The position numbers were made by a program, and so were the translations under genes. From Siccirubricoccus sp. G192 (GTDB lineage Bacteria; Pseudomonadota; Alphaproteobacteria; Acetobacterales; Acetobacteraceae): a DNA stretch of 64,000 nucleotides. The notes below the pieces were generated by a model, which did no database searches, had not been told where the DNA came from, and worked only from the letters and a program-made list of their open reading frames with translations. This document shows, piece by piece, positions 1-9,060 of this stretch. The stretch spans positions 4,180,501 to 4,244,500 of the forward strand of contig NZ_JAHREN010000001.1 in NCBI RefSeq assembly GCF_019084075.1. The letters run 5' to 3'. The stretch's first letter is position 1. Each line of letters starts with the position of its first letter.

Positions 1-492
1 GAAGAGCGGGTCCTCCGCCCCCGTCGCCCAGCGCCAGGCCAGGTTCAGGAAGCCGGAATTCGGCCCCGCCAGCAGGATCCAGCCCACCGCGCCGAGATAG
101 GGCGGCATGACGAAGGCGGCCAGCACCACCGCCCAGGTGAAGCCCTTGCCCGGCATGTCGGTGCGCGACACCGCCCAGGCCATCGGCACCGCCAGCACCA
201 CCGCGATGGTCGCGGTGATGAGGCCGAGGGTCAGCGAGTTCAGCAGCGCCTCGACATAGCGGGCGCGGCCATAGGCGGTGCCGTAATTCGCTAGGGTGAA
301 GGCGCCGCTGCCCTGGGTCTCGAAACTGACAGCCAGCAGCTTCAGCAGCGGGAAGGCGACCAGGAACAGCAGCGCCGCGATCAGCACCGCCCAGAGCAGC
401 GTCACCGGCTCGACATGCCGCAGCCGGCCGAACCAGGTGGTCCGGCGGGCGGCGGGTCCGGGTTCCCGCAGGGCGATAGTGGTATCCGGCAT
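1..492 (-). CDS. ABC transporter permease, iron(III)-type, partial
   Basis: The first 164 codons of an inner-membrane permease are present; the gene runs off the left edge. The N-terminus has a short cytoplasmic stretch, then a hydrophobic segment around residues 31-52, and further membrane segments near residues 95-110 and 123-140. This layout fits the two-domain FbpB/SfuB-type permeases that move Fe3+ or similar ligands delivered by a periplasmic binding protein. Start ATG at 492 lies 24 bases after the stop of the solute-binding protein gene, so the two are almost certainly one operon. The substrate cannot be read from this fragment; spermidine/putrescine-type permeases are an alternative. 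The ATPase subunit would lie beyond the left edge. Confidence 0.8.
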   Translation of the reverse strand, partial: MPDTTIALREPGPAARRTTWFGRLRHVEPVTLLWAVLIAALLFLVAFPLLKLLAVSFETQGSGAFTLANYGTAYGRARYVEALLNSLTLGLITATIAVVLAVPMAWAVSRTDMPGKGFTWAVVLAAFVMPPYLGAVGWILLAGPNSGFLNLAWRWATGAEDPLF

Positions 493-516
493 CGTCTGGC
501 GTCCTGCGGCTGGGGA

Positions 517-1569
517 TCAGATGCCGAAAGTGTCGCGCCAGAGCTCGCGCACTTCCGGCACGCCCTTCTCGGCCTCCTCCTGGGTCGGCGCGAGCAGGGT
601 GATCTGGTCGAGCGGCCGCGATCCTTCCGGAGGCGGTACATCCGGCCGCAGGGACTCGCCATAGAGCAGCCGCACCGTCTGCGACAGGTAGGGCCCGGTG
701 GTGAATTCCATGAAGAGCTTGGCGGCATTCGGATGCGGCGCGTTCCGCAGGATGGCGGAGGGCGAGATGGTCGCCAGCACCCCCTCGGTCGGATAGATCA
801 GCCGCAACGGATTGCCGCGCTCGATGCTGAGCAGGGTCGAGCCCGAGGGCACCGCGACGCCCACCGACCGCTCCCCGGCATTCAGCACCGTCACCGGGTC
901 GATGGAGGAGCGGCCGATCAGCGGCCGGTTGCGCTCCAGCCGCTTGAAGTAGTCCCAGCCGTACATCTTCCGCATCTGCACCGCCCAGATGCCGATCGCC
1001 CCGCTGAAACCGGGATGGCCGACCGCGAGCTGGTTGCGCCATTTCGGGTCGAGCACATCGGTCCAGCTCTTCGGCGCCTCCGCCTCGCTGACCTTCCGCG
1101 TATTATGGGCGAGCAGGTAGAGGCCGATGAAGCTCGACTGGTAGGTGTCATCCGGGTCGGCATGGCGCAGCGCCGGCAGCAGCCCATCGGCATTCACGGG
1201 GCGGTATTTCAGCAGGCGCCCTTCCCGCTTCAGCAGGCTGTAATGGCCGAAATCCGTGGAGCTGAAGACGTCGCATTGCGCGACACCCGCCCGGTTGTCC
1301 TGCGACAGCCGCTGGAAGGCCACCTGCGAAGTGCTGCGGACGACGTTGCAGCGGACCCCCGGATAACGCTCGCCGAAGGCGCGGCCGACCGCTTCCGATC
1401 CCTCGGCGCTGTACTGGCCGGAATACCAGGTGATCTCGCCCTCGCGCCGCGCCGCCTCATGCAGTTCGCGCTCATGCGGCGGCATCTCCTGGGCGCCGGC
1501 GGCGCCCGTGCCCATCGCAGCCATGGCCGCGGCCATCGCCGCGAGCTGGCGCCTGGTGATCATCTGCAT
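517..1569 (-). CDS. ABC transporter periplasmic solute-binding protein (Fe3+-type)
   Basis: A 350-residue exported binding protein. The start is ATG at 1569, preceded by GGGAGG about nine bases upstream; an in-frame ATG two codons later is an alternative. The N-terminus MQMITRRQLAAMAAAMAA followed by GAAGAQ is a signal peptide with twin arginines, possibly Tat. The mature part opens with EGEITWYSGQ, typical of the iron-binding (FbpA/FutA/SBP_bac) family, where this first strand lies beside the ligand site. It is followed 24 bases later by the permease gene. Ligand identity is inferred from family only: ferric ion, a ferric chelate, or another small anion-bound ligand are all possible. Confidence 0.82.
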   Translation of the reverse strand: MQMITRRQLAAMAAAMAAMGTGAAGAQEMPPHERELHEAARREGEITWYSGQYSAEGSEAVGRAFGERYPGVRCNVVRSTSQVAFQRLSQDNRAGVAQCDVFSSTDFGHYSLLKREGRLLKYRPVNADGLLPALRHADPDDTYQSSFIGLYLLAHNTRKVSEAEAPKSWTDVLDPKWRNQLAVGHPGFSGAIGIWAVQMRKMYGWDYFKRLERNRPLIGRSSIDPVTVLNAGERSVGVAVPSGSTLLSIERGNPLRLIYPTEGVLATISPSAILRNAPHPNAAKLFMEFTTGPYLSQTVRLLYGESLRPDVPPPEGSRPLDQITLLAPTQEEAEKGVPEVRELWRDTFGI

Positions 1570-1815
1570 TCCCGGAGTCCTCCCTTGATCCTGCATTCTT
1601 GCCCGGGGCGGCACCCGGCCTCGCCGGCCGCGCCGCTCGTCAGGGTCCATGGGGAGGCGTCGCCTCGGCCGCCGCCGTCATGCTGCGGCACTCTGGAATC
1701 GCGGCAGGACCTGGCCGGCATCGGCACCTTTCCGGGCTGTTCTTGCTCCCTGCCCGGGACGTTGCCACCCGGCTTCGGCGATGTAAACAATCGCGCGGGC
1801 CAGGGGAGGAAGGCA

Positions 1816-2645
1816 ATGTCGCTGCTCGACAGGATCGGGGTGGATATCGGCCGCAAGGCGCGGCTGGAGGAGGGCATCGAATGGGCCGCCCGCAACGGGG
1901 TGCGCCATATCGATATCCATTGGATACCGGGGCCAATGCCTTCACCCGGTTCGACGATGCGCGCTGCCGGGCCATCCGCGCCGCCTGCGAGGGGCATGGC
2001 ATCCATCTCGGCCTGCACACCCTCTCCGCGGTCAATGTCGCGGAATATTCACCGCTGCTGTCAGAGGCGGTGGATGCCTATCTCCGCGCCTATATCGAGA
2101 TCGCACCCCGGCTCGGCGCCGAATGGATCGTGGTGCATGCCGGCTACCATTTCACCGCCGATGTCGAAATGCGGATGCAGGCCGGCCTCGAAAGGCTGCA
2201 GCGGATGGTGGAGCATGCCGAGAAGCACGGCGCGCGGCTGCTGCTGGAAAACCTGAACAAGGAGCCCGAGAAGGCGGAAGTCCACTACCTGGCGCATACG
2301 GTCGAGGAGTGGCGCCATTACTACGAGCGGATCGACTCACCCGCCTTCGCGCTCTCCTTCACCGCCAATCACGCGCATCTGATGCCCGATGGGGTCGAGG
2401 GCTTCATCGAGGCCATTCCGCTGGAGCGCGTCATGGAGGTCCGCCTCGCCGATTGCTGGCGGAATGGCCATGAGGAGCATCTCCGCCCCGGCGAGGGCGA
2501 TTTCGACTTCGGCGACATGTTCCGCCGGCTGGAGGCGAAGGGCTTCCGGGGCCACTACATGAACGCCTTCGGCTCCCTGGAGGACATGCAGGCGGCCCGG
2601 CACTGGATGGTGGAGCGGGCGCGCCAGGCCGGCGTTGCCGTGTAG
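1816..2645 (+). CDS. Sugar phosphate isomerase/epimerase (TIM barrel), frameshifted here
   Basis: The protein starts at ATG 1816 (MSLLDRIGVDIG) and reads to HIDIH at 1920, then continues one frame over from GAT 1923 (DTGANAFTRFDDAR). Between the two there are only two bases (TG) where a codon is needed, so one base is missing. Restored, the product would be about 276 residues. Features of the xylose-isomerase-like/AP-endonuclease-2 family are WIVVHAGYH, LLLENLN and the late EVRLADCW and GEGDFDF segments, which supply metal ligands in the family. Substrate is unknown; these enzymes act on keto-sugars, inosose or hydroxypyruvate-like compounds. Many nearby genes have single-base indels, so a sequencing error is more likely than a true pseudogene. 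Confidence 0.72.
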
Positions 2646-2647
2646 CG

Positions 2648-2683
2648 CCGGCGGCCGGATGGCGCATGCCACCCGGCCGCCGG
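2648..2683. terminator. Bidirectional hairpin between isomerase and cysNC
   Basis: An 11-base arm CCGGCGGCCGG pairs with CCGGCCGCCGG at 2673-2683, with an inner TGGC/GCCA extension and one mismatch. It sits between the converging isomerase and cysNC genes only 2-5 bases from their stop codons. There is no T-run, which is common for hairpins in very GC-rich genomes; termination function is inferred from position. Confidence 0.55.
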
Positions 2684-2687
2684 TCTC

Positions 2688-4562
2688 TCACGCGGAGTGG
2701 CCGCGCTCGCGGAGTTGCCGCAGCAGGTCCTGCGCCAGCGCCTCGGGCGAGGTGCCGACCGTGGTCAGGGTGATCTCCGGCGCCGTCGGCGGCTCATAGG
2801 GGCTGTCGATGCCGGTGAAATTCGGGATCGCGCCCGATTTCGCCTTGGCATAGAGGCCCTTGGGGTCGCGGCGGATGCATTCCTCGATCGGCGTGTCGAT
2901 GAAGATCTCCAGGAACTCGCCCTGCTCCACCAGTTCCCGCACCATCTGCCGCTCCGCCCGGAAGGGCGAGATGAAGGAGCAGAGCACGATCACCCCCGCA
3001 TCGACGAAGAGCTTCGCCACCTCGCCGATGCGACGGATATTCTCGACGCGGTCGGTATCGGTGAAGCCGAGGTCGTTGTTCAGCCCGTGCCGCACGTTGT
3101 CGCCATCGAGGATATAGGTCAGGCGGCCGGCGCGGTTCAGCTCCAGCTCCACCAGCTTGGCGATGGTGGACTTGCCGGAACCCGAAAGACCGGTGAACCA
3201 CAGCACCGCCGGCTTCTGCCCGGTGAGCGCCGCCCGCGCCTGCTTGTCCACGAGGTTGCTCTCGTGGTGGATATTGGTGGCGCGGCGCAGTGGGAAGGCG
3301 ATCATGCCCGCGGCGGCGGTGCGGTTGGTGAAGCGGTCGACCAGGATGAAGGCGCCGGTGCTCCGGTTTTCTTCATAAGGGTCGAAGGGCACCGGCTTGG
3401 CGGTGGAGAGGTTGCAGAAGGCGATGCCGTTCAGCTCGATGCTGCGGGCCGCCTGGTGCTCCAGCGTGTTCACGTCGATCCGGTGCTTGATGCTCGTCAC
3501 CGAGCAGGGCGTCCAGAGATTGCCGATCCGCATGAGGTACTGCCGGCCCGGCAGCATCGCCTCCTCATCCATCCAGAGGATATGCGCGGCGAATTGGTCG
3601 GCCACCGCCGGGCGCTGGCTGGGCGGGCAGAGCAGGTCGCCGCGGGCGATGTCGATCTCATCGGCCAGGGTCAGCGTCACCGCATCGCCGGCACCGGCGC
3701 CCGGCAGGTCGCCATCCGCGGTGACGATGCGCGCCACCCGGCTGGTCTTGCCGGAGGCCGCCACCACCACCTGGTCGCCAACGGCGATGCGGCCGGAGCC
3801 GATGGTGCCGGAAAAGCCGCGGAAGTCGAGGTTCGGGCGGTTCACCCACTGGACCGAGAAGCGGAAGGGCCGGTCCACCGCCTCCGCCTCGGCATCCACC
3901 GTCTCCAGGTAATTTACCAGCGTCGTGCCGCGATACCACGGCATGTTGCCGGAACGCGTGGTGACGTTGTCGCCGTAGCGCGCCGAGATCGGCACCGGCA
4001 CGATGGAATGGAAGCCGAGCGAGGTGGCGAAGGTCAGGTAGTCGCCGACGATGCGGTCGAAGACATCCTGGCTGAAGCCCACCAGGTCGATCTTGTTCAC
4101 CGCCACCACGATGTTGCGGATGCCGAGCAGCGAGCAGATGAAGCTGTGCCGCTTGGTCTGGGTCAGCACGCCCTTGCGCGCATCGATCAGGATGATGGCG
4201 AGGTCGGAATTGGAGGCGCCCGTCGCCATATTGCGGGTGTACTGCTCATGACCCGGCGTATCGGCCACGATGAAGCTGCGGCGCGGCGTGTTGAAGAAGC
4301 GGTAGGCGACATCGATGGTGATGCCCTGCTGCCGCTCCGCCTCCAGCCCGTCCACCAGCAGCGCGAGGTCGATCTCCTCGCCCGTGGTGCCGTGCTTGCG
4401 GCTGTCCTTCTCCAGCGAGGAGAGCTGGTCCTCCATGATGAGCTGGCTGTCATAGAGCAGCCGGCCGATCAGCGTGGACTTGCCGTCGTCCACGGAGCCG
4501 CAGGTGAGGAAGCGCAGCAGGCCGCGGGTCGCCTGGTCGGCGGCATAGGCGTTGGTGTCCAT
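2688..4562 (-). CDS. cysNC: Bifunctional sulfate adenylyltransferase subunit 1 / APS kinase
   Basis: 624 residues joining CysN and CysC, the NodQ arrangement. The N-terminal GTPase part has a P-loop (GSVDDGKSTLIGR), DTPGHEQY and NKIDL, the three GTP-binding motifs of EF-Tu-like CysN. The C-terminal part from about residue 435 is APS kinase, with WFTGLSGSGKST and DGDNVRHGLNNDLGF. With CysD it makes APS from sulfate and ATP with GTP hydrolysis, and the kinase then makes PAPS. Start ATG at 4562 overlaps the cysD stop by one base (TGATG), so translation is probably coupled. No PAPS reductase or sulfite reductase gene is in view. Confidence 0.96.
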   Translation of the reverse strand: MDTNAYAADQATRGLLRFLTCGSVDDGKSTLIGRLLYDSQLIMEDQLSSLEKDSRKHGTTGEEIDLALLVDGLEAERQQGITIDVAYRFFNTPRRSFIVADTPGHEQYTRNMATGASNSDLAIILIDARKGVLTQTKRHSFICSLLGIRNIVVAVNKIDLVGFSQDVFDRIVGDYLTFATSLGFHSIVPVPISARYGDNVTTRSGNMPWYRGTTLVNYLETVDAEAEAVDRPFRFSVQWVNRPNLDFRGFSGTIGSGRIAVGDQVVVAASGKTSRVARIVTADGDLPGAGAGDAVTLTLADEIDIARGDLLCPPSQRPAVADQFAAHILWMDEEAMLPGRQYLMRIGNLWTPCSVTSIKHRIDVNTLEHQAARSIELNGIAFCNLSTAKPVPFDPYEENRSTGAFILVDRFTNRTAAAGMIAFPLRRATNIHHESNLVDKQARAALTGQKPAVLWFTGLSGSGKSTIAKLVELELNRAGRLTYILDGDNVRHGLNNDLGFTDTDRVENIRRIGEVAKLFVDAGVIVLCSFISPFRAERQMVRELVEQGEFLEIFIDTPIEECIRRDPKGLYAKAKSGAIPNFTGIDSPYEPPTAPEITLTTVGTSPEALAQDLLRQLRERGHSA

Positions 4563-5482
4563 CAGAAATAGCCCTCGCGCTTCTTCTTCTCCATCGAGGC
4601 GTCCTCGTCGGTGTCGATCAGCCGACCCTGGCGCTCGGAGGTGCGGGCGCCGCGCATCTCGGCGATGATCTCCTCCAGCGTCTCCGCCCGGCTCTCCACC
4701 GCGCCCGAGAGCGGGTAGCAGCCGAGCGTGCGGAAGCGCACCCAGCGCATCTCCGGCACCTCGCCGGGATTGAGCGGGTATCGCTCGTCATCGACCATGA
4801 TCCAGGTGCCGCTGCGCTTCACCACCGGGCGCTGCTTGGCGAAATAGAGCGGCACCACCGGCAGGCGCTCCGCCAGCACGTAATCCCAGACGTCGAATTC
4901 GGTCCAGTTCGACAGCGGGAAGACGCGGATGCTCTCCTCCTGCCGGATGCGGGTGTTGTAGAGGCTCCAGAGTTCCGGCCGCTGGTTGCGCGGGTCCCAG
5001 GCGTGGCCGGCGCCGCGGAAGGAGAAGATGCGCTCCTTGGCGCGGCTCTTCTCCTCGTCGCGCCGGGCGCCGCCGAAGGCCGCGTCGAAGCCGAATTTGT
5101 CGAGCGCCTGCTTCAGCCCCTCGGTCTTCATCACCTGGGTATGCAGGGCGGAGCCGGAGGCCACCGGGCTGATGCCGCGCTCCACGCCTTCCTGGTTGAT
5201 GTGGACGACGAGGTCGAGCCCCTTCTCCCGCGCCATCCAGTCGCGGAAGGCGATCATCTCCCGGAATTTCCAGGTCGTATCCACATGCAGCAGGGGAAAG
5301 GGCAGCTTGCCCGGGTGGAAGGCCTTGAGGGCGAGATGCAGCATCACGCCCGAATCCTTGCCGATCGAGTAGAGCATCACAGGATTGCGGAAGGAGGCCG
5401 CGACTTCCCGGATGATGGCGATGGACTCGGCTTCCAGTCGCCTCAGATGCGGCGAAAGTTGCGCGGCTGTTACGGTCGACAT
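4562..5482 (-). CDS. cysD: Sulfate adenylyltransferase subunit 2
   Basis: 306 residues of the PP-loop ATP pyrophosphatase family. The motif [13 protein letters not shown] (SxGKDS) binds ATP, and later segments [16 protein letters not shown] and [20 protein letters not shown] are characteristic of CysD. It forms a heterodimer with CysN that adenylylates sulfate in the cytoplasm. The start at 5482 ([17 protein letters not shown]) is chosen because GGAGAG lies seven bases upstream and it matches the family N-terminus; an upstream in-frame extension to 5524 is less likely. It is the first gene of the cysD-cysNC operon and is divergent from cysQ. Confidence 0.96.
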   Translation of the reverse strand: MSTVTAAQLSPHLRRLEAESIAIIREVAASFRNPVMLYSIGKDSGVMLHLALKAFHPGKLPFPLLHVDTTWKFREMIAFRDWMAREKGLDLVVHINQEGVERGISPVASGSALHTQVMKTEGLKQALDKFGFDAAFGGARRDEEKSRAKERIFSFRGAGHAWDPRNQRPELWSLYNTRIRQEESIRVFPLSNWTEFDVWDYVLAERLPVVPLYFAKQRPVVKRSGTWIMVDDERYPLNPGEVPEMRWVRFRTLGCYPLSGAVESRAETLEEIIAEMRGARTSERQGRLIDTDEDASMEKKKREGYF

Positions 5483-5642
5483 ACTCGGCTCTCCGGATCG
5501 GACACGGAATGGCACTACAGCCATGGGTGGAAAATAGCTTATGATGATACCACCGGCCAGCGACTTCCTCGACTTACAGGTTTTTTTCTTTGGGGATGCT
5601 CAAGTGCTGCGCGCCGACGGAACAGGGATGAAGGTTTTCAGC
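5483..5642. promoter_or_regulatory. Divergent promoter region of cysD and cysQ
   Basis: This 160-base gap separates two divergently transcribed genes of the same pathway. It is clearly more AT-rich than its surroundings, with a run of seven T at about 5581-5587 and the stretch TAGCTTATGATGATACC near 5536. It must hold both promoters, but no unambiguous -35/-10 pair or known operator was recognised. Confidence 0.5.
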
Positions 5643-6461
5643 ATGATTGAATCCTGGGCATCCGATCCTGCCGCCTTGGTGCCCGTCGCCTGGCGGCTGG
5701 CGGATATCGCCATCGCCGCGGGCGGCAGCATCATGAATGTATACGAAGCGCCGGGCGAGATTGATCTGAAGGCCGATGGCAGTCCCTTGACCGCCGCCGA
5801 CCTGGCCTCGGAAGCCGTCATCGCTGCCCGCCTCGCGGCGGAATTCCCCGGCCTGCCGGTGATCTCGGAGGAAGCGGCCATCGCCACCTCCGGGCTCGGG
5901 GCGCGGGGCGAGACCTTCCTGCTGGTCGACCCGCTGGACGGCACCAAGGAATTCGTCAGCCGCAGCGGCGAATTCACGGTCAATATCGCGGTCATCGCCG
6001 GCGGCCGCCCGGTCGCCGGCGTGGTCTATGCCCCGGCGCTGGCCAAGCTCTGGCTCGGCGTCCTGGGCGCCGAGGCGGCGCTGGTGCAGGCCGATGTCGC
6101 CGCCGGCCGGGTCGGCGAGGCCACCCGGCAGCCGATCCGGGTCCGGCCGCGCCCGGCCGGGGGGCTGACCGCGGTGGCCAGCCGCTCGCATCTCGATGCC
6201 GAGACGGCGGCCTTCCTGGCCGGGCTGCCGGTGGCCGGGCGCAACTCCATCGGCTCCTCGCTGAAATTCTGCCTGGTGGCGGAGGGGCTGGCGGATGTCT
6301 ATCCGCGCTTCGGCCCGACCATGGAATGGGACACCGCCGCCGGCCAGGCGGTGCTGGAGGCCGCCGGCGGCCGGGTCCTGACGCCCGAGGAAAAGCCGCT
6401 CCGCTACGGCAAGGCCGCGGCGGGCTACAGGAACGGCGCCTTCATCGCCTGGGGTGGCTAG
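5643..6461 (+). CDS. cysQ: 3'(2'),5'-bisphosphate nucleotidase
   Basis: 272 residues of the inositol-monophosphatase superfamily. It hydrolyses PAP (and PAPS) to AMP (APS), preventing build-up of the by-product of PAPS use. Metal-binding motifs are all visible: SEEAA, DPLDGTKEF and MEWDTAAGQAVLEAAGG. The start at 5643 (MIESWASDP) has AAGG eight bases upstream and agrees with the usual N-terminus; ATG 5628 and 5541 are in-frame alternatives. It is transcribed away from cysD-cysNC, whose product pathway it supports. Confidence 0.93.
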   Translation: MIESWASDPAALVPVAWRLADIAIAAGGSIMNVYEAPGEIDLKADGSPLTAADLASEAVIAARLAAEFPGLPVISEEAAIATSGLGARGETFLLVDPLDGTKEFVSRSGEFTVNIAVIAGGRPVAGVVYAPALAKLWLGVLGAEAALVQADVAAGRVGEATRQPIRVRPRPAGGLTAVASRSHLDAETAAFLAGLPVAGRNSIGSSLKFCLVAEGLADVYPRFGPTMEWDTAAGQAVLEAAGGRVLTPEEKPLRYGKAAAGYRNGAFIAWGG

Positions 6462-6602
6462 ACCACAGCCTTCGTAGAGGCAACTCAATGCCGGCGACGG
6501 CCCCACGTTTGGGCAGGCCTAAGGTGGCGCTGGCCAAGGCCATGAGCTCAGGAAGCTCTCGCCGCCATCCGCCGCGGGGGCCTTGGTCTGCCTCCCCGTG
6601 GC

Positions 6603-8018
6603 CTAAGCGGACCCGCTGCCGGTGTAGTCGGCGACCAGATGCAGCATCGCCCGCAGGCCCACAAGAAGCGCTGCCTCGTCAACCTTGAACAGCGGCGAGT
6701 GGTTGGGCGCAGCCGTCGCCGGGTCTACGCCTGCCGGGGTGACGCCGATGTTGAAGAACAGACCCGGTACCACCCGCGAAAAATAGGAGAAATCCTCGAG
6801 CGCCATGCCTCGGCTGCTCGGCACCAGCTTGCCCGGCCCTGCGATGCGCGCCAGGGTCGGGGCCATCCGTCCGGCCAAGGCCGGGTCATTCGCATTGGAC
6901 GGGATCCCGGCCGGCGACCAGACCACCTCGGCGGTGGCGTTCATGCTGGCGGCAACGCCCTCGGCGATCTCCTTGACCCGGCGCTGCGCCATGATGCGGG
7001 CGGCATCGTCGAAGGCTCGCAGCGTGCCGGTCAGCTCCGCCCGGTTAGGGATGATGTTGCTTCGGTTGCCGGCGCGGAAGCTGCCGACCGAGATCACTAC
7101 CGGAGACCTTACGACATTGACCTCGCGCGACGCGATGGTCTGCAGCGCAGTGACGATTTGCGCACCGACGACAATGGGGTCGACGCCCGACCACGGAAAG
7201 GCTGCATGCGTCTGGCGGCCCTGCACCGCGATGCGGAATTCGTCGCCACTCGCGTTCGTGGTGCCGACCGTATAGGTGATCTCGCCTAGCCTGCGGAACG
7301 GCACCATGTGCAGCGCCATCACCGCATCGGGGCGTGGGTTTTCGAAGGCGCCTTCGTCCAGCATCCGGCGGGCGCCGCCGACCTCGAAATTCGGCAGGCC
7401 TTCCTCGGCCGGCTGGAATAGCAGCTTCACCGTCCCGCGCAATTCCGCCCGGTGCGCCGCCAGGACCTCCGCCACAGCCAACAGGATCGCGGTATGACAG
7501 TCGTGGCCGCAGGCGTGCATCACCCCGGTCTCCTCGCCGGCCCATATAGTGCGGACGCGAGAGGCGAAGGGCAGCCCGGCAGGCTCGGTGACCGGCAGCG
7601 CGTCCATGTCGGCCCGCAGCGCCAGCACCGGGCCATCGCCACCATCGCCGCGCAACGTGCCGACCACCCCAGTCACCGCCACCTGCTCCCTGACGTCGTA
7701 GCCGAGGCGCCGCAAATGCGTGGCGACCAGCGCTGCGGTGCGGACTTCCTGGTTGCCGAGTTCCGGGCTTTGATGGATGTCGCGGCGCCAAGCGATCATC
7801 CGCGCCTCGATCGCCGCCGCCGCGACATCGAGCCGGCCATGCAGCGGCCGCACCGCACCCGATGCGATCTGGGCACCAGCGGCAACAGGCGCCAGCACGC
7901 CTGCGGCACAGCACGCGCATACCGCGGCGAGCAGCCCTCGCCGAGACAGCGCTGGCGCGATCGCTTCTGCCCGGAGGCACGACCAGGGCGCGGCGGCAAC
8001 GCGGATCAGTCGCAGCAT
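6603..8018 (-). CDS. Exported M20D-family amidohydrolase
   Basis: 471 residues. The start at 8018 has GGAGG about eight bases upstream. Residues 25-50 contain SRRGLLAAVCACCAAGVLAP, a twin-arginine-like signal peptide, so it is probably periplasmic. The catalytic domain shows ALRADMDALPV, MHACGHDCHTA and LLFQPAEEG, the metal-binding and general-base motifs of the IAA-amino-acid/hippurate hydrolase group (M20D), then the dimerisation domain with QTHAAFPWSGVDP. It probably releases an amino acid from an N-acyl or indole-acyl conjugate; the natural substrate is not readable. It converges with cysQ, with a 141-base gap in which nothing was recognised. Confidence 0.88.
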   Translation of the reverse strand: MLRLIRVAAAPWSCLRAEAIAPALSRRGLLAAVCACCAAGVLAPVAAGAQIASGAVRPLHGRLDVAAAAIEARMIAWRRDIHQSPELGNQEVRTAALVATHLRRLGYDVREQVAVTGVVGTLRGDGGDGPVLALRADMDALPVTEPAGLPFASRVRTIWAGEETGVMHACGHDCHTAILLAVAEVLAAHRAELRGTVKLLFQPAEEGLPNFEVGGARRMLDEGAFENPRPDAVMALHMVPFRRLGEITYTVGTTNASGDEFRIAVQGRQTHAAFPWSGVDPIVVGAQIVTALQTIASREVNVVRSPVVISVGSFRAGNRSNIIPNRAELTGTLRAFDDAARIMAQRRVKEIAEGVAASMNATAEVVWSPAGIPSNANDPALAGRMAPTLARIAGPGKLVPSSRGMALEDFSYFSRVVPGLFFNIGVTPAGVDPATAAPNHSPLFKVDEAALLVGLRAMLHLVADYTGSGSA

Positions 8019-8367
8019 GATCGGACCCTCCGGTGGTGCATAGCCTTGCGCACCACGCCGCTCGCGGCGGAGCACGAAGCCCCACACCTTAGGCACAAAA
8101 CCGAGGGGCACCGAACAATTCCGCAGTTGCGGGGGGAAAGCCGGATCGGAGGGCAAGACCTCCCGCCGATGACCTGAAGGCCGAGCGACCCAGGCCGCAT
8201 CAAATGAAGTGCTTTTTTCTCCGCGGCGCCTGACCACGCCCCTGCCGCTCCAGCCTCCGGGAGCGACTCAAGGCGGCCCCAACGACCAACACCAGTAGAA
8301 CGCCAGCTCTCATAAGGGCAGGCAACGCCGCGCCGTCATCTTCGATTGGATCAGGCGCCAACAGGCC

Positions 8368-9060
8368 CTACCCCCCCGCACCGGGAAGGCGGCTGGCCGC
8401 CGCCAGCACGAGGCTGAATTCCGAGAGCAGGTCGATGCCGGCGCGCCTTGCCCGCGCCGCATCCTCGGAAGCACCGATCTCCCGCAGGAAGCCGCCGAGC
8501 GTGAGCTCGCCGGCCTCGATGCGCCTGGCATAATGCTCCCAACCGTCCGGGTCGGGCGGGCGCTTCAGCAGCCAGACATAGGCATAGGCCACCGCGGCGC
8601 GGACCCCGTGGCGCTCCAGGAAGGCTGGCGGGAAGACCCGGTCAAGGTCGATCGGGCCATCCTGCAGCCGCAGGATACTGTTCACCGAGAAGCGCCTCGC
8701 CTCTGGCCGGTCCTCCGCGACCAGCCCAGTGAGCGGCCGGGCCGGGCCGAGCCGCAGCCCCTCCGGCAGCAGCCGGACCTCCGCCCAATGGATGGCGCCG
8801 TCGAAACCCGCGGCCGGCACCGCCAGCCGGAAGCCGCATTCCGCCCGCGGCCCGGCGCCGAGGTCCGGGCGCGGCAACCCCGCCTCCGCCTGCGCCACCG
8901 GCCTGCCGTCGATCCGCAATTGCACGATGCAACGCCGCTCCGGCTCCGCGACATCGAAGACCCAGCCGCAGGCCAGCCTGCCGCCCTCGATCCCCTCGAA
9001 GGCGCCGAGCAGCGACCGGCTCCCCGGCACCCGCGGCAGGGAGCGCGAAGCGGCCTGCAT
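8368..9060 (-). CDS. DUF4214-like protein of the polysaccharide region
   Basis: 230 residues. The N-terminal half (about 20-115) looks like a beta-rich domain (GWVFDVAEPERR). The C-terminal part, about residues 158-205, has YVWLLKRPPDPDGWEHYARRI and LTLGGFLREIGASEDA, resembling the DUF4214 repeat found in exopolysaccharide and S-layer-associated proteins. Its start overlaps the upstream glycosyltransferase stop by one base (TGATG), so the two are translationally coupled. The reading frame ends at TAG right beside a C7 run (8371-8377). If this tract is over-called by one base, as seen elsewhere, the protein would continue to a stop at 8310 with a different tail. Confidence 0.62.
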   Translation of the reverse strand: MQAASRSLPRVPGSRSLLGAFEGIEGGRLACGWVFDVAEPERRCIVQLRIDGRPVAQAEAGLPRPDLGAGPRAECGFRLAVPAAGFDGAIHWAEVRLLPEGLRLGPARPLTGLVAEDRPEARRFSVNSILRLQDGPIDLDRVFPPAFLERHGVRAAVAYAYVWLLKRPPDPDGWEHYARRIEAGELTLGGFLREIGASEDAARARRAGIDLLSEFSLVLAAASRLPGAGG

